Below are positions 33,919 through 46,723 of a stretch of 64,000 nucleotides of DNA, piece by piece. The DNA is taken from NCBI RefSeq assembly GCF_000020685.1, contig NC_012526.1, positions 2,210,001-2,274,000 of the forward strand. The letters run 5' to 3'. Every line of letters begins with the position of its first letter. The first letter of the stretch is position 1. Origin of the DNA: Deinococcus deserti VCD115 (GTDB taxonomy: Bacteria; Deinococcota; Deinococci; Deinococcales; Deinococcaceae). The notes beneath the pieces are model-generated. The model saw only the letters and a list, made by a program, of their open reading frames with translations. It searched no databases and had not been told where the DNA came from. The position numbers and the translations under genes were made by a program.

Positions 33919-34995
33919 TTACTGAAGGATGCCACGGTCGACAAAAGCTTTCTTCACGGTGGCGGCCGCCTGCCTGCCGTACATGGCCTGCGCGGTCCTG
34001 ACTGTCTGCTCGGCGGCGGCGGCAAAGCTGGTATCGGGCGCGAAGCCAAACTGCGCGTTGATGACAATGCGGTCGGCTGTGCGCGCGCCCAGAGCATTCC
34101 AGATATCCCAGAGCGCACGCGACCAGATCATGCCGTCAGCATGAACCTGTCCCCGCAGGTCCTCGGGGTAGTGCTTGTTGGTGTCGATGCGGCGCAGGCA
34201 GTGCGGTTCAGTGCTGGTGTAGCTGACCGCGTCCCAGTCCATGATGCAGCCCAGCGGCGCCCTGACTGGAGCGCCATTCGCCGTGGAAACGGCGTATCCG
34301 ACGGTCATGGCCAGATAATCCCCAAACGCCTCGCCAATGGCACCGGCCTCCAGGCTGCTGCCAAAACCCGGCACCTGCGCAGCATGCACCGCGTGACCGT
34401 ACTCGTGAACGATCACCTCACCGTCCTCGGCGTCGTCCACACCACCCTTGCCCAGGCGCAGCCAGTTGTGCTTGTCCCACATGTAGCTGTTGTCCACGCC
34501 GTACTGGCTGACCTTGATCAGCTGCTGCTGCATGTTGACCGGCTTCAGCTCACTGCCGAAACCCAGGGTCTGCAGGTACTTCTGCGCCTCAGTTACCCAG
34601 AAATAGGCCATCACCTGCTCGAAGCCGTCCTGGTCACGGGTGAAGTGAAACGGTCCGGTGCCGTATACCGGCGTGCCGGTCTCGTTGATCACCTTGGCCC
34701 ACTTACCACTCAGGTAGCCGCTGCCGTCACGTTCACTCAGTGTGACGTTGTAATAGGCGCTGGCAGGAACGGCGCTGGCGCTGTCTCCATCGTCGACGAG
34801 CGTCTGATTTCCGCTGCTCTGCACCGGGTTGGGCAGAAAGACCCGTGCGGCGGCGGTGGACTGGCCGGTCGTGGGTTTGCCGTTGCCTCCCTGAGCACTC
34901 AGTGACGTGTCCTGACTGACCTGCTGTCCACAGGCGCCGAGAAGGAGGGCGGTCACGAGGGCCGTCAGGCCCTGCCGGCTGAGCTTGGTTTGCAT
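33919..34995 (-). CDS. Secreted zinc metalloprotease, thermolysin/M36-like lipoprotein
   Basis: A 358-residue protein with a lipoprotein signal (MQTKLSRQ, hydrophobic core, LLLGACGQ). The zinc site is VIVHEYGHAVH (His197, Glu198, His201), and the third ligand is probably Glu in GAIGEAFGDYLA, as in gluzincins. Regions after it (HADGMIWSRALWDI, DTSFAAAAEQTVR) resemble fungalysin/thermolysin-type catalytic domains. No pro-domain of the usual size is present. It should act outside the cytoplasmic membrane on proteins or peptides. ATG at 34995 lies 9 bases after TACACT; the frame open to 35187 has no support. Confidence 0.85.
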   Translation of the reverse strand: MQTKLSRQGLTALVTALLLGACGQQVSQDTSLSAQGGNGKPTTGQSTAAARVFLPNPVQSSGNQTLVDDGDSASAVPASAYYNVTLSERDGSGYLSGKWAKVINETGTPVYGTGPFHFTRDQDGFEQVMAYFWVTEAQKYLQTLGFGSELKPVNMQQQLIKVSQYGVDNSYMWDKHNWLRLGKGGVDDAEDGEVIVHEYGHAVHAAQVPGFGSSLEAGAIGEAFGDYLAMTVGYAVSTANGAPVRAPLGCIMDWDAVSYTSTEPHCLRRIDTNKHYPEDLRGQVHADGMIWSRALWDIWNALGARTADRIVINAQFGFAPDTSFAAAAEQTVRTAQAMYGRQAAATVKKAFVDRGILQ

Positions 34996-35243
34996 GGTGG
35001 GGGCAGTGTACCGGCTTTCAGGGCCCGGGAGGGCCCAATGTGACCTATATACGACGTCAGAAAGAGTGCGGGATTTTTCCCAATGCGCATCTGCAAATAA
35101 GCGCACTGGGAGGGCCTGTGGACACCCGGCGGAAAAGGGCCCGGTACATCCTGCATCGAGTGGTGCCAGCGAGCCGGTCGAGTTCATTGGGGTGTTCTAG
35201 GCTTCCCGGCGGGATGGTCACGGAGCAGATGGATACCCTCATC

Positions 35244-35264
35244 TCTCCCGATGACATCGGGAGA
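35244..35264. repeat. Perfect 21-base palindrome
   Basis: TCTCCCGATG-A-CATCGGGAGA. It lies 5 bases past the stop of the possible small ORF at 35270, so it may be its terminator, or an operator-like site. Confidence 0.6.
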
Positions 35265-35269
35265 TGTCC

Positions 35270-35386
35270 TTAGTGCATTGGACGCCGCCAGCTGTATGCC
35301 GACGCTATTAGCGCGACAACTTCTAAAACACCATTCATAGGCTCGCCTGCCAGAACCGCTGCGGCGGACAGAAACCCACCCAGCAT
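35270..35386 (-). CDS. Possible small membrane protein, unknown
   Basis: From ATG at 35386 a frame encodes 38 residues: a hydrophobic start MLGGFLSAAAVLAG, a second hydrophobic part VLEVVALIASAYSW and a basic end. Two short membrane segments are likely. The frame is open upstream (RGGRWSLL...), so the true start may be earlier. There is no clear ribosome site. It could be a real short gene or a decayed one. Confidence 0.3.
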   Translation of the reverse strand: MLGGFLSAAAVLAGEPMNGVLEVVALIASAYSWRRPMH

Positions 35387-35520
35387 CAGCAGGGACCAGC
35401 GGCCCCCGCGGGATAAAAATAGAGAGGCATTGAAGAAAACTCGACAGCAGTCATGTCTGCCTTGATGTGAACCTGCAGGCACAGGTTCCCCAGACGCATT
35501 CCTGATTCTGCCTGCGGGTA

Positions 35521-35526
35521 TAGACT
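35521..35526 (+). promoter_or_regulatory. Leaderless -10 box of pnp
   Basis: TAGACT ends 7 bases before ATG at 35534; the overlapping TATAGA could also serve. Confidence 0.65.
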
Positions 35527-35533
35527 GCCTCCT

Positions 35534-37699
<2,166 letters not shown>

Positions 37700-37730
37700 C
37701 GCTGCTCTGAGCTGACCTCAATACCGGCTG

Positions 37731-37756
37731 AAGGCCCCCGTATGCACGGGGGCCTT
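37731..37756. terminator. Bidirectional terminator between pnp and the PBP gene
   Basis: AAGGCCCCCGT (37731-37741) and ACGGGGGCCTT (37746-37756), loop ATGC, followed by CTTTG. Confidence 0.9.
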
Positions 37757-37776
37757 CTTTGCAGGCTTCGGCAGCT

Positions 37777-40215
37777 TTACTCGAGAGGGGGCGCCGAGCT
37801 GTCCGGGTCGAAGGGCGGTTCACCAAAAGACTCATCTTCAGGCAACGGCTCCTCGGGCTCGTACTCCACGGTGCCGCTGGGATCCTCGACGGGAACTGGG
37901 GGCGCTTCTGGAGGTGGGACGGCTTCTGGAGCTGCGGGCTCCGGCTGCGCCGGCTCGGGCGCTGAAGGTGTGGGGGCCGGAAAGTCGGACGCCGAAGGCT
38001 CGGGAAGAGGTTCAGGATCAGCTGGCAGCGCGGCAGGAATTTCCTGTACGGTCTCCTCCACCGGCGCTGGTTCTACAGGCTCGCTGGGGGTCGGCTCCGG
38101 GTCCAGGACCTCAGGCTCTACAGGCGCCGGGACAGGTTCAGGCGCCGGAGCGCTGTTCTGCCGCCGTCCGAAGAACCCGCCGCCCTGCGCGGTGCTGCGG
38201 TCACCATTGCGCGCCACCGGGGCCGTGTCCGCCTCCGCTTCACGGAAAGCCATATTGACCTGACGGACCACCCGGTAGGTAATCCCGGACGGCTGCTGAA
38301 AGGTGGCTTTCGGCTGGCCCTGCAGGGCTCCGGCAACAGCCTGCTGCCAGACAGGTGTGGGCACGGTTCCACTGTAGGCCCAATCGGGCATGGCGCCGCC
38401 TTCCTGCTTCCCGACCCATACTGCTCCAGCAATGGTTGGGGTCACGCCGGCAAACCACAGATCCTTGATCTCGTTGGTCGTTCCGGTCTTACCCCCGACG
38501 TCCCAGCCAGGAATCTTCGCGCGGGTGGCCAGACCGCCCTGGGCTTCGGTCAGGTCGTTGACCACGCCACGAATCATGTCCAGCCCCAGCCACGCAGTCT
38601 GCGCATCCCAGATCCGCTTGGCCTTGGGAGCAGGGCGGGTGTAGAGCAGTTTGCCGCGAGCATCCTGGGCTTTACGCACCAGCGTAGGTGCGTAGTACAG
38701 CCCGCCGTTGGCAAAAGTCGCGTAGGCCGAAGCCATCTGCAGGGGGCTGGCTTCCAGCGTGCCGATGCTCAGGCTGAGGCCCGCGTCCTTGGGAACCGTG
38801 AAGTTCATCTCGCGCAGCTTGTCCTCGAAGGCTTCGATCCCCAACTCCTGGGCAATACGCACGGTGGGCAGGTTCAGGCTGTGATCTAGCGCAAAGCGCA
38901 TGGTCACGTAGCGTCCGCTCCAGCGGCGGTCGTAGTTCATGGGCTGATAATCACCGGCAATCGGAGCGTCCAGAACGGTATCGCTCTGCTTCCACTTGTT
39001 CTGGAGCGCCAGCGTATACAGCAGTGGCTTGATCGCGCTGCCTACCTGCCGCCGACCCTGAGTCGCATTGTTCCAGTCACTTGGCCGCCCCGCCGTCAGT
39101 TTCTGGCCGACCAGGGCCAGCACCTCACCATTGACCGGGCTGACCAGCGCGATTCCCATGGTCGCTCCTTCCGGCAGATTGTTCGCCTGCCGGCTGGCCT
39201 GCTCGGCGGACTGCTGGGCCTGCAGGCTCATGCCCGTGTAGATCTGTCCGCCCCCATAGAGCGCCTTGCGGCCGATCAGCGGCAACAGTTCCTTTTCCAC
39301 AGCCTGCAGGTAGTGCTGAAAGCGGAAGCGGCTCTCTCCGCCCCGCGCTTCCATGATGTTGATGTTCTCCTGAAGCCGGTCCGGGCGTTCCAGAGTGGCC
39401 GTGCGCACCGTTCCGTCCGGGCCCCAGCCGATGCGCCAGCCAGCCGGATAGATCTCGGTTTTCCAGGCGGCGTCAGCTTCAGCCTGTGTGACACGTCCGT
39501 CTTCGACCATGCGCGCGAGCAGACTCTTCATCAGGGGGCGGTAGGCCTTGAATTCCTTGTAGCGTCGGTTGGGAGCAGGAATGATGGTCGCGAGGTAGAC
39601 GCTCTCGGCCAGGTTCAGGTCCGCCGCGTTCTTGCGGAAGTAGGCGTGAGCAGCCGTTCCGGCCCCCACGATATCGGTGCGGCCACCGTCTCCCCAGTAC
39701 ACGACATTCAGGTAGGAGTTCAGAATCTTGTTCTTGTCGAAGCTGCGGTCAATCTGGTAGGCCAGCAGGGCTTCTTTGAACTTGCGCTCGGGCGTACGTG
39801 CACCCTGAAGGTCCGAAAGCAGGGTGTTTTTTACGACCTGCTGGGTAATGCTTGAGCCGCCTTCCAGATCGTTGCGCAGCAGTCCCTTGACCAGCCCGCG
39901 CGCGATGCCGATGTAATCGACCCCGTGGTGCTCGAAAAAGCGGCGGTCCTCACTGGTCACCACGGCCTTCTGAAGCCAGGGGCTGATCTCGCCCAGCTTC
40001 AGCAGGTTGCGGTTCTCGCCGCTGCCGCTGCTGAGGCTGGGCGTCAGGGTCCCGACCAGCTGACCCGTGCGGTCGTACACGCGGGTCTGTCCGCTGAATT
40101 CCAGCACGTCCAGGTCCGAAACGCTGGGAAGGTTCTGCCCCCATGCGGCCCAGAGGCCGGCCACCCCCAGGATGACCAGCACCAGCAATGCGCCAAACAA
40201 TCGAAACACCCACAT
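37777..40215 (-). CDS. Class A penicillin-binding protein (PBP1A-like)
   Basis: An 812-residue bifunctional peptidoglycan synthase. After one N-terminal helix comes a GT51 glycosyltransferase domain ([27 protein letters not shown]). The transpeptidase follows with Ser393-x-x-Lys396 (GSAIK), SLN and KTGTTNE. The last 150 residues are a Pro/Glu-rich extension of low complexity and acidic charge, unusual in length, perhaps spanning the thick Deinococcus wall. ATG at 40215 is preceded by TAGAGT at 7 bases, which favours it over the GTG at 40224. Confidence 0.95.
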   Translation of the reverse strand: MWVFRLFGALLVLVILGVAGLWAAWGQNLPSVSDLDVLEFSGQTRVYDRTGQLVGTLTPSLSSGSGENRNLLKLGEISPWLQKAVVTSEDRRFFEHHGVDYIGIARGLVKGLLRNDLEGGSSITQQVVKNTLLSDLQGARTPERKFKEALLAYQIDRSFDKNKILNSYLNVVYWGDGGRTDIVGAGTAAHAYFRKNAADLNLAESVYLATIIPAPNRRYKEFKAYRPLMKSLLARMVEDGRVTQAEADAAWKTEIYPAGWRIGWGPDGTVRTATLERPDRLQENINIMEARGGESRFRFQHYLQAVEKELLPLIGRKALYGGGQIYTGMSLQAQQSAEQASRQANNLPEGATMGIALVSPVNGEVLALVGQKLTAGRPSDWNNATQGRRQVGSAIKPLLYTLALQNKWKQSDTVLDAPIAGDYQPMNYDRRWSGRYVTMRFALDHSLNLPTVRIAQELGIEAFEDKLREMNFTVPKDAGLSLSIGTLEASPLQMASAYATFANGGLYYAPTLVRKAQDARGKLLYTRPAPKAKRIWDAQTAWLGLDMIRGVVNDLTEAQGGLATRAKIPGWDVGGKTGTTNEIKDLWFAGVTPTIAGAVWVGKQEGGAMPDWAYSGTVPTPVWQQAVAGALQGQPKATFQQPSGITYRVVRQVNMAFREAEADTAPVARNGDRSTAQGGGFFGRRQNSAPAPEPVPAPVEPEVLDPEPTPSEPVEPAPVEETVQEIPAALPADPEPLPEPSASDFPAPTPSAPEPAQPEPAAPEAVPPPEAPPVPVEDPSGTVEYEPEEPLPEDESFGEPPFDPDSSAPPLE

Positions 40216-40222
40216 CAGCGCC

Positions 40223-40228
40223 ACTCTA
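40223..40228 (-). promoter_or_regulatory. Leaderless -10 box of the PBP gene
   Basis: TAGAGT on the minus strand ends 7 bases before ATG at 40215. Confidence 0.6.
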
Positions 40229-40424
40229 CCGGGCTTTGATGTGACCGGACCGTGTGCCCGGAGTCAGGAGAAGGCGGGAAGGCCCACATGCGGGCCAGCC
40301 TACGCCACGGCAGCCTTCCACCACGTCCCCCATAAGCATGAGCTTTGACCAACCCTGGCCCCTTTACAGCGCGGCCCACACTTGTCCGGCAGCAAAAGCG
40401 GGTAGCATGACACGGTTTTTTCCC

Positions 40425-41327
<903 letters not shown>

Positions 41328-41391
41328 GGGAAAGCCTTCTCCCTCAGCTCACTGGTCCTGCCCGGCGGCTATCGTTTCAGCGTCTGTCCCC

Positions 41392-42471
41392 TTAGCGCAT
41401 GACAGCCGCAGGCTCAAGTGCGGCGTGAGCTTCAAGCAGCAGCGCTTCGGTTTCGCTCCAGCCGACGCAGGCGTCTGTGATACTTACGCCCGGGCGCAGA
41501 TTGCTGAGATCTGCGGGTATAGCCTGCTTGCCAGGGTGCTCATTGCTTTCGAGCATGACGCCGCGAATGGCGCTCACGCCCGCCTGACGCTGCTGCAGGA
41601 CATCGCGCCACACCAGCGACTGCCGGGTATGGTCCGAGCCGCTGTTGGCGTGCGAGCAGTCGACCATAACGGCTGGTGTGAGCCCGGCGGCGCTCATCAG
41701 GTCGGCAGCTTCGCGCACAAACTGTGGCGCATAGTTGGGCCCGCCCCGTCCTCCGCGGAGAATCACGTGTCCGTCGGGGTTGCCGCGGGTGTGCACGATG
41801 CAGGCCTGCCCATCGTCGTCTACCGTGAAAAAGGCGTGGGCATGACTGGCAGCCACGATGGCGTCCACGGCCAGCCTGATCCCGCCGCCGGTGCCGTTCT
41901 TGAATCCCATCGGCGCGCTGACGGCGCTGGCCATGGCGCGGTGCGTCTGGGACTCGGTGGTCCGCGCGCCAAGGCAGGCCCAGGCGACCGTGTCAAACAG
42001 GTACTGCGGCGCAAACGGGTCGAGCAGTTCAGTAGCTACGGGCACGCCCATTTCTGAAACCCGCAGCATCAACTCGCGGGTGCGCTCCAGGCCCCGCGCA
42101 ACGTCGTTGGCGCCGCTGAGGTCAGGGTCCAGCAGGAATCCCCGCCAGCCTACCGTGGTGCGTGGTTTGTCCACGTATACCCGCATCTGGACTTCCACAC
42201 GGTCAGCCACCTGCTCGCGCAGCACAGCCAGACGGCGGGCGTAGGCCAGCGCCTGGTCCATATCATGAATGCTGCACGGACCCACCACAGCCAGCAGCCG
42301 GTCATCCTGGCCATGCAGGATGGCCTGGGCCGCGCGGCGTCCGGCCAGAACCGTGCGCTCCGCCTCCGGAGTCAGCGGGTGTCGGTTTTTGAGTTCGCGG
42401 GGGGTGGGCAGTGGGGAAAATCCGGTAACGTTCAGGTTCTCGGTGGTGCTGGGGGCGGGCTGGCGGGTCAT
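41392..42471 (-). CDS. aroG: 3-deoxy-7-phosphoheptulonate synthase (DAHP synthase, class I AroG type)
   Basis: A 359-residue enzyme for the first step of aromatic amino acid synthesis, joining phosphoenolpyruvate and erythrose 4-phosphate. Conserved blocks: [55 protein letters not shown] and GVMLESN. It belongs to the AroF/AroG/AroH class that is feedback inhibited by an aromatic amino acid; which one cannot be read here. ATG at 42471 follows AAGGAG. Its mRNA leader encodes an aromatic-rich peptide and an attenuator (42510-42629), so expression probably follows aminoacyl-tRNA levels for Phe, Tyr and Trp. Confidence 0.97.
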   Translation of the reverse strand: MTRQPAPSTTENLNVTGFSPLPTPRELKNRHPLTPEAERTVLAGRRAAQAILHGQDDRLLAVVGPCSIHDMDQALAYARRLAVLREQVADRVEVQMRVYVDKPRTTVGWRGFLLDPDLSGANDVARGLERTRELMLRVSEMGVPVATELLDPFAPQYLFDTVAWACLGARTTESQTHRAMASAVSAPMGFKNGTGGGIRLAVDAIVAASHAHAFFTVDDDGQACIVHTRGNPDGHVILRGGRGGPNYAPQFVREAADLMSAAGLTPAVMVDCSHANSGSDHTRQSLVWRDVLQQRQAGVSAIRGVMLESNEHPGKQAIPADLSNLRPGVSITDACVGWSETEALLLEAHAALEPAAVMR

Positions 42472-42509
42472 GGCTACTCCTTGAAGTTGAGATGCATGCT
42501 GTCTGGCGG

Positions 42510-42555
42510 GAAACGAAAACCGCCCGGTGGCCTCCTTGGAGGGGTGCACCGGGCG
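42510..42555 (-). terminator. Attenuator terminator in the aroG leader
   Basis: On the minus strand CGCCCGGTG (complement of 42547-42555) pairs with CACCGGGCG (complement of 42521-42529). Inside, CCTCC and GGAGG extend the stem, and GGTTTTCGTTT follows. It lies after the leader peptide stop and about 40 bases before the aroG start. Confidence 0.85.
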
Positions 42556-42596
42556 TTGAAGGTCAGAGAAACGCGACGCTAGGCCCGGGGCACCCC
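42541..42596 (-). promoter_or_regulatory. Antiterminator pairing in the aroG leader
   Basis: Minus-strand GGGGTGCCCCGGGC (complement of 42583-42596) can pair at 13 of 14 positions with GCCCGGTGCACCCC (complement of 42541-42554). The second segment includes the 5' arm of the terminator, so the two structures exclude each other. The first segment begins one base after the FFYWF codons of the leader peptide. Confidence 0.75.
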
Positions 42597-42629
42597 GAAC
42601 CAATAAAAAAACGCGCTGCGAAGCTTCAT
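42579..42629 (-). CDS. aroG leader peptide rich in Phe, Tyr and Trp
   Basis: ATG at 42629 opens a 16-residue peptide, [16 protein letters not shown], ending in TAG. Five successive aromatic codons (Phe7, Phe8, Tyr9, Trp10, Phe11) cover all three end products of the pathway. TACACT (complement of 42636-42641) lies 6 bases upstream, so the leader mRNA would start at the ATG itself. The codons after Phe11 form the antiterminator arm. A ribosome stalled on the aromatic codons would allow antitermination, and one that reaches the stop would permit termination. This is read directly from sequence; regulation is inferred. Confidence 0.8.
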   Translation of the reverse strand: MKLRSAFFYWFGVPRA

Positions 42630-42635
42630 ATGGGC

Positions 42636-42641
42636 AGTGTA
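42636..42641 (-). promoter_or_regulatory. Leaderless -10 box of the aroG leader transcript
   Basis: TACACT on the minus strand, 6 bases before the leader peptide ATG. Confidence 0.65.
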
Positions 42642-42845
42642 TGGCCGGAGTAGGGGGCAGCTGGCGGCAGTGTCTAGCCGGGGGTAACTTAACCGTCCCT
42701 AAGCGCCGCAGCGGCCCAGTCCTAAAGGCGGCAACAGAAAGGCTGCTTGGCTGCAGAGCAGCAGATTCATGTTCCCAGAGCTGGGCCTGTATCTCTGATC
42801 ACCAGAGCCACGTTCAGCCACACATCCCGCGAGCTTCTGTTGTGC

Positions 42846-43160
42846 TCAGCTCTCGTCAATCTGGCGCAGACGCTCCAGGCGCGTGGCCAGATCCCCCATC
42901 TCCAGGGCGCGCAGGGCCTTCGCGGCGCGGGTCAGGCCAGCCTCATCCACGCGGCCCTCGTTCCAGCCGGCGATCAGCATGGCGCAGCCCTGCAGCGCGT
43001 CCGTAACGCTTTCACGGTGAAACATGGCTGCAAGGTTACCCGACTGGGCCGGTTTGGTGGCCTGCACCTGGGCCTGGGCGTCGAGAATAACCTGCATAAA
43101 AATCTGATCAAGTCGCGCGCGGTCATCCGCGCTGATGGTCTTGCCGGCACTCTGCGTCAT
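42846..43160 (-). CDS. Small hypothetical protein, 104 residues
   Basis: I do not recognise this family. The protein is mostly helical, with stretches SADDRARLDQIFMQVILDAQAQ, SVTDALQGCAMLIAGWNEG and LTRAAKALRALEMGDLATRLERL that suggest an amphipathic helical bundle. It has no signal or membrane segment and is likely cytosolic. TATGCT lies 7 bases before the ATG at 43160, which favours it over the upstream ATG at 43172. It sits between the aroG leader and a YIP1-family gene with no evident functional link. Confidence 0.7.
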   Translation of the reverse strand: MTQSAGKTISADDRARLDQIFMQVILDAQAQVQATKPAQSGNLAAMFHRESVTDALQGCAMLIAGWNEGRVDEAGLTRAAKALRALEMGDLATRLERLRQIDES

Positions 43161-43167
43161 GTGGCGC

Positions 43168-43173
43168 AGCATA
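43168..43173 (-). promoter_or_regulatory. Leaderless -10 box of the small hypothetical gene
   Basis: TATGCT on the minus strand ends 7 bases before ATG at 43160. Confidence 0.55.
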
Positions 43174-43280
43174 CCGGCCCAGCCCAGCAGCCGGACGTAA
43201 TCCCGGCTTCACACCCACTCCTGCCGAAAAGCAGAACCGGGTGCGGCCAAATTAACCAGCGCCCGGTTCTGGACGGCGGT

Positions 43281-43880
43281 CTACTGGGGCCCGTAGAACA
43301 GTGTCTTCAGCAGGCCTCCCATCACACTGCCCAGCAGCCAGTGCGCCATACCCGCCAGCACCAGCGTCATGACCGCGCTGCCCTGATCACGCAGATTCAT
43401 GCTTGACTGCACGGCAACGTAGCCGAACGCCACCATGACCAGCGAGATCAGCAGTCCGATCAGCCAGCCGAGGACCGGAACGATGCCAATCAGAGTGCCC
43501 AGAATGCTGAGCGGCACAAAAAACAGCGTGAAGGTATAGGCCACTTCAGGATAAGTTCCGGTGCCCTTAAACAGCTTCCTGCCGATCAGATACACCGCGC
43601 CGGTAAAGATCAGGAACTGCGCTGGAATCAGGATCAGCCGGGTAACCAGCTGTCCAATTACTGTGACGTCCGTATGAAAGATGGCGAAGACGGCGGCAAT
43701 GATGGCTGACACTGCGGCGGCAAGACCCACATAAACCAGAGCCTGACGGGTGCCACCCCGACGCTCGAAGCGTTCGAACGTGGCTGGGCTGGGGCGGGCC
43801 AGTACGGCACTGCTCTGCGCAAACATATCGCTGACAGTGGCCTTGACCTCGGCGGTCTGGAACCTGATGGGCTTGCTCAT
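43281..43880 (-). CDS. YIP1-family membrane protein
   Basis: A 199-residue protein with a soluble N-terminus of about 45 residues ([21 protein letters not shown]) and then five hydrophobic segments typical of YIP1 domain proteins ([97 protein letters not shown]). The bacterial members have no established role. TACCCT lies 5 bases before the ATG. The gene has no obvious operon partner. Confidence 0.78.
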   Translation of the reverse strand: MSKPIRFQTAEVKATVSDMFAQSSAVLARPSPATFERFERRGGTRQALVYVGLAAAVSAIIAAVFAIFHTDVTVIGQLVTRLILIPAQFLIFTGAVYLIGRKLFKGTGTYPEVAYTFTLFFVPLSILGTLIGIVPVLGWLIGLLISLVMVAFGYVAVQSSMNLRDQGSAVMTLVLAGMAHWLLGSVMGGLLKTLFYGPQ

Positions 43881-44295
43881 GGTGCAGGGTACGGGATTCG
43901 GGAAGAAAACGTTCCACCGCCGGATTCACGACGAATTCAACGTCACGTCTTCGAGCTGTGTCAGCCCACTGCAGAGGGTGCCCAAAGCCTCCGGCAGTGC
44001 ATTTCCCAGTGACAGGCACAGCGAGGCAGTTGCGGGTCCTGCAGGGCCGCCCAGACCGGTTCGGCATGATCAGTGTTCCCGCGGCGGCTTCCCCGCGCAG
44101 TGCTGGCGCGTCTTGTGGTCACTGCCCAGGCGAGGCACTGAGACCAGAAGGCAGCCCACACAGCCCCGCAGCGCAGCGGGGAAGCAGTGCGCTGCCTGGT
44201 CCGTCTACCCAGAGACCTGATAGTGCCAACGCTAATCCCACAAAAGGTGCAGAAAACGGGGGCAGCCCTGCCCACTCCGTGAGAGAATGTCAACC
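43881..44295. other. 415-base gap with possible structured RNA
   Basis: No convincing protein is encoded. GCTTCCCCGC (44087-44096) and GCGGGGAAGC (44176-44185) are perfect complementary arms about 80 bases apart, and inner segments such as TGCC-N7-GGCA and CCCCGC-N6-GCGGGG could form hairpins. It might be a small RNA or the era upstream region. It does not match SRP RNA, 6S RNA, RNase P RNA or tmRNA motifs that I can check by eye. Confidence 0.3.
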
Positions 44296-45219
44296 ATGAG
44301 CGACCCCTCCATGACCTCCGACGGCGCCACGACCCACTCCGGGTTTGTAGCGATCGTCGGCAAGCCGAACGTCGGCAAGAGCACGCTGCTCAACAGTTTT
44401 CTGGGGACCAAGGTGGCACCCACCAGTCCGCGCCCGCAGACCACGCGCCGGGGCGTGCGCGGCATTTCCACGACCGACACCCATCAGATTGTCTTTGTGG
44501 ATACGCCGGGACTGCACAAGCCCAAAGACGCCCTGGGCAAATACATGAACCACGAGGTGCACAGCGCCCTGGCAGACGTGGACGTCATCATCTGGGTGGT
44601 GGACCTGCGTCACCCCCCCACCGACGAGGACGAGCTGGTGGCCCGGCAGGTGCGCGAGCTGCCCAAGCCACTGTTTCTGGTCGGCAACAAGACCGACGCC
44701 GCCAAGTATCCGGATGAGGCCATGAAGCTCTACCGCGCCCAGCTTGAGGGCCGCAGCGCGGAAACCAGCGAGATCATGCTTTCTGCCCAGAACAACCCGC
44801 TGCAGGTGGCCACCCTGCGCGAGCAGATTCTGGACATCCTGCCGGAAAACCCGTTCTTCTATCCGCGTGGCGCGGCCAGTGATCAGAGCCGCGAGACATG
44901 GGCCGCCGAGATCATCCGCGAGGAAGCCATGAAGAAGCTGCGCGAGGAGTTGCCCTACGCCGTGGCCACGCGGGTCAACCGCTGGACCGAGCGTGAGGAC
45001 GGCCTGCAGCGCATCGAGGGCGAGATCGTGGTGGAAAAGAACGCCCATAAGGGCATGGTGATCGGCTCGGGCGGCAAGCAGCTGCGCGAGATTGGTCAGG
45101 CTGCCCGCAAGCAGCTGGAAGTGTTCCTGGACCGCAAGGTCTTTTTAGGCCTGGAAGTCATCGTGATTCCCGGCTGGCGCGAGGACGAGGAAGCCCTGCG
45201 CGAACTCGGTTACGAGTAA
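44296..45219 (+). CDS. era: GTPase Era
   Basis: A 307-residue Era with all G motifs: GKPNVGKS (G1, 22-29), the [10 protein letters not shown] switch region, DTPGLH (G3) and NKTDAA (G4). A C-terminal KH domain contains [14 protein letters not shown]. Era binds the 3' end of 16S rRNA and is needed for 30S subunit maturation. I chose ATG at 44296, with a weak GAGAAT box 7 bases upstream; an ATG 9 bases earlier (44287) is possible. No rnc or recO gene is adjacent. Confidence 0.96.
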   Translation: MSDPSMTSDGATTHSGFVAIVGKPNVGKSTLLNSFLGTKVAPTSPRPQTTRRGVRGISTTDTHQIVFVDTPGLHKPKDALGKYMNHEVHSALADVDVIIWVVDLRHPPTDEDELVARQVRELPKPLFLVGNKTDAAKYPDEAMKLYRAQLEGRSAETSEIMLSAQNNPLQVATLREQILDILPENPFFYPRGAASDQSRETWAAEIIREEAMKKLREELPYAVATRVNRWTEREDGLQRIEGEIVVEKNAHKGMVIGSGGKQLREIGQAARKQLEVFLDRKVFLGLEVIVIPGWREDEEALRELGYE

Positions 45220-45247
45220 GGGCGCTCAGCCCCACCGAGGCGGAGGC

Positions 45248-46244
<997 letters not shown>

Positions 46245-46248
<4 letters not shown>

Positions 46249-46637
46249 GATTGAGCCTCCTGTTCCTGGAGCTCTCCGGACCGGAACTCATCAGGCTGGT
46301 CTTGTTTTTTCGTCCAGCGTGTGGCGTCACGCTGCTCGATCTTGGCCATCATGCGCTCGAACCCGCGCTCCAGATCCAGGCCGCGCTCGTTGGCCATGCA
46401 CAGGGTGACGAACAGCAGGTCAGCCAGTTCCATCTCCAGGTCACCGGGCTCTTCGCCAGCCTTCGGCTTCTTGCCGTTCATGTGCGAGACCACGCGGGCG
46501 ATCTCGCCGACTTCCTCGGTCAGGCGCGCCAGCATCAGGAGTGGCGGAAAGTAGCCCTCCTCGAACTGCGAGATAAACGCATCGACACGCCTGGAAGCCT
46601 GCGCGAAAGTCAGCGGATCGCCGGGGGTCAGGGTCAT
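46245..46637 (-). CDS. MazG-like nucleotide pyrophosphohydrolase
   Basis: A 130-residue single-domain all-alpha NTP-PPase. Metal-binding residues appear in [12 protein letters not shown] (E-x2-E) and in MELADLLF (E-x2-D). Such proteins hydrolyse non-canonical or excess nucleoside triphosphates. It starts a short operon with YfiT-like and Nudix genes, all plausible house-cleaning enzymes. TAGCCT lies 6 bases before the ATG at 46637, indicating a leaderless mRNA. Confidence 0.88.
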
Positions 46638-46643
46638 GGTCTC

Positions 46644-46649
46644 AGGCTA
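46644..46649 (-). promoter_or_regulatory. Leaderless -10 box of the mazG-like gene
   Basis: TAGCCT on the minus strand, 6 bases before ATG at 46637. Confidence 0.55.
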
Positions 46650-46672
46650 GCGGTTCCGGCAGGACGCCCATA

Positions 46673-46719
46673 CACAACCTGAGAGCCACACCCCACCCGG
46701 ATGCGGCTCTCAGGTTGTG
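46673..46719 (-). terminator. Long hairpin after the DUF4384-like gene
   Basis: CACAACCTGAGAGCC (46673-46687) and GGCTCTCAGGTTGTG (46705-46719): perfect 15-base arms with a 17-base loop just after the minus-strand stop at 46724. Confidence 0.7.
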
Positions 46720-46723
46720 CAGG

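Larger units (their letters stand above)
34996..35533. other. 538-base region without a clear gene
   Basis: Between the metalloprotease and pnp. It holds a perfect 21-base palindrome (35244-35264), an inverted repeat GAACCTG/CAGGTTC (35469-35475 and 35482-35488), and a possible small membrane ORF on the minus strand. Plus-strand frames across 35040-35273 show no recognisable protein. Confidence 0.5.

Noticed and set aside
43881..44295. SRP RNA or other known housekeeping RNA
   Set aside because: The conserved SRP GGTCAGG/GGAAGCAGC loop pair is not present, and no RNase P or tmRNA signature is visible. Kept only as an unnamed structured-RNA candidate.
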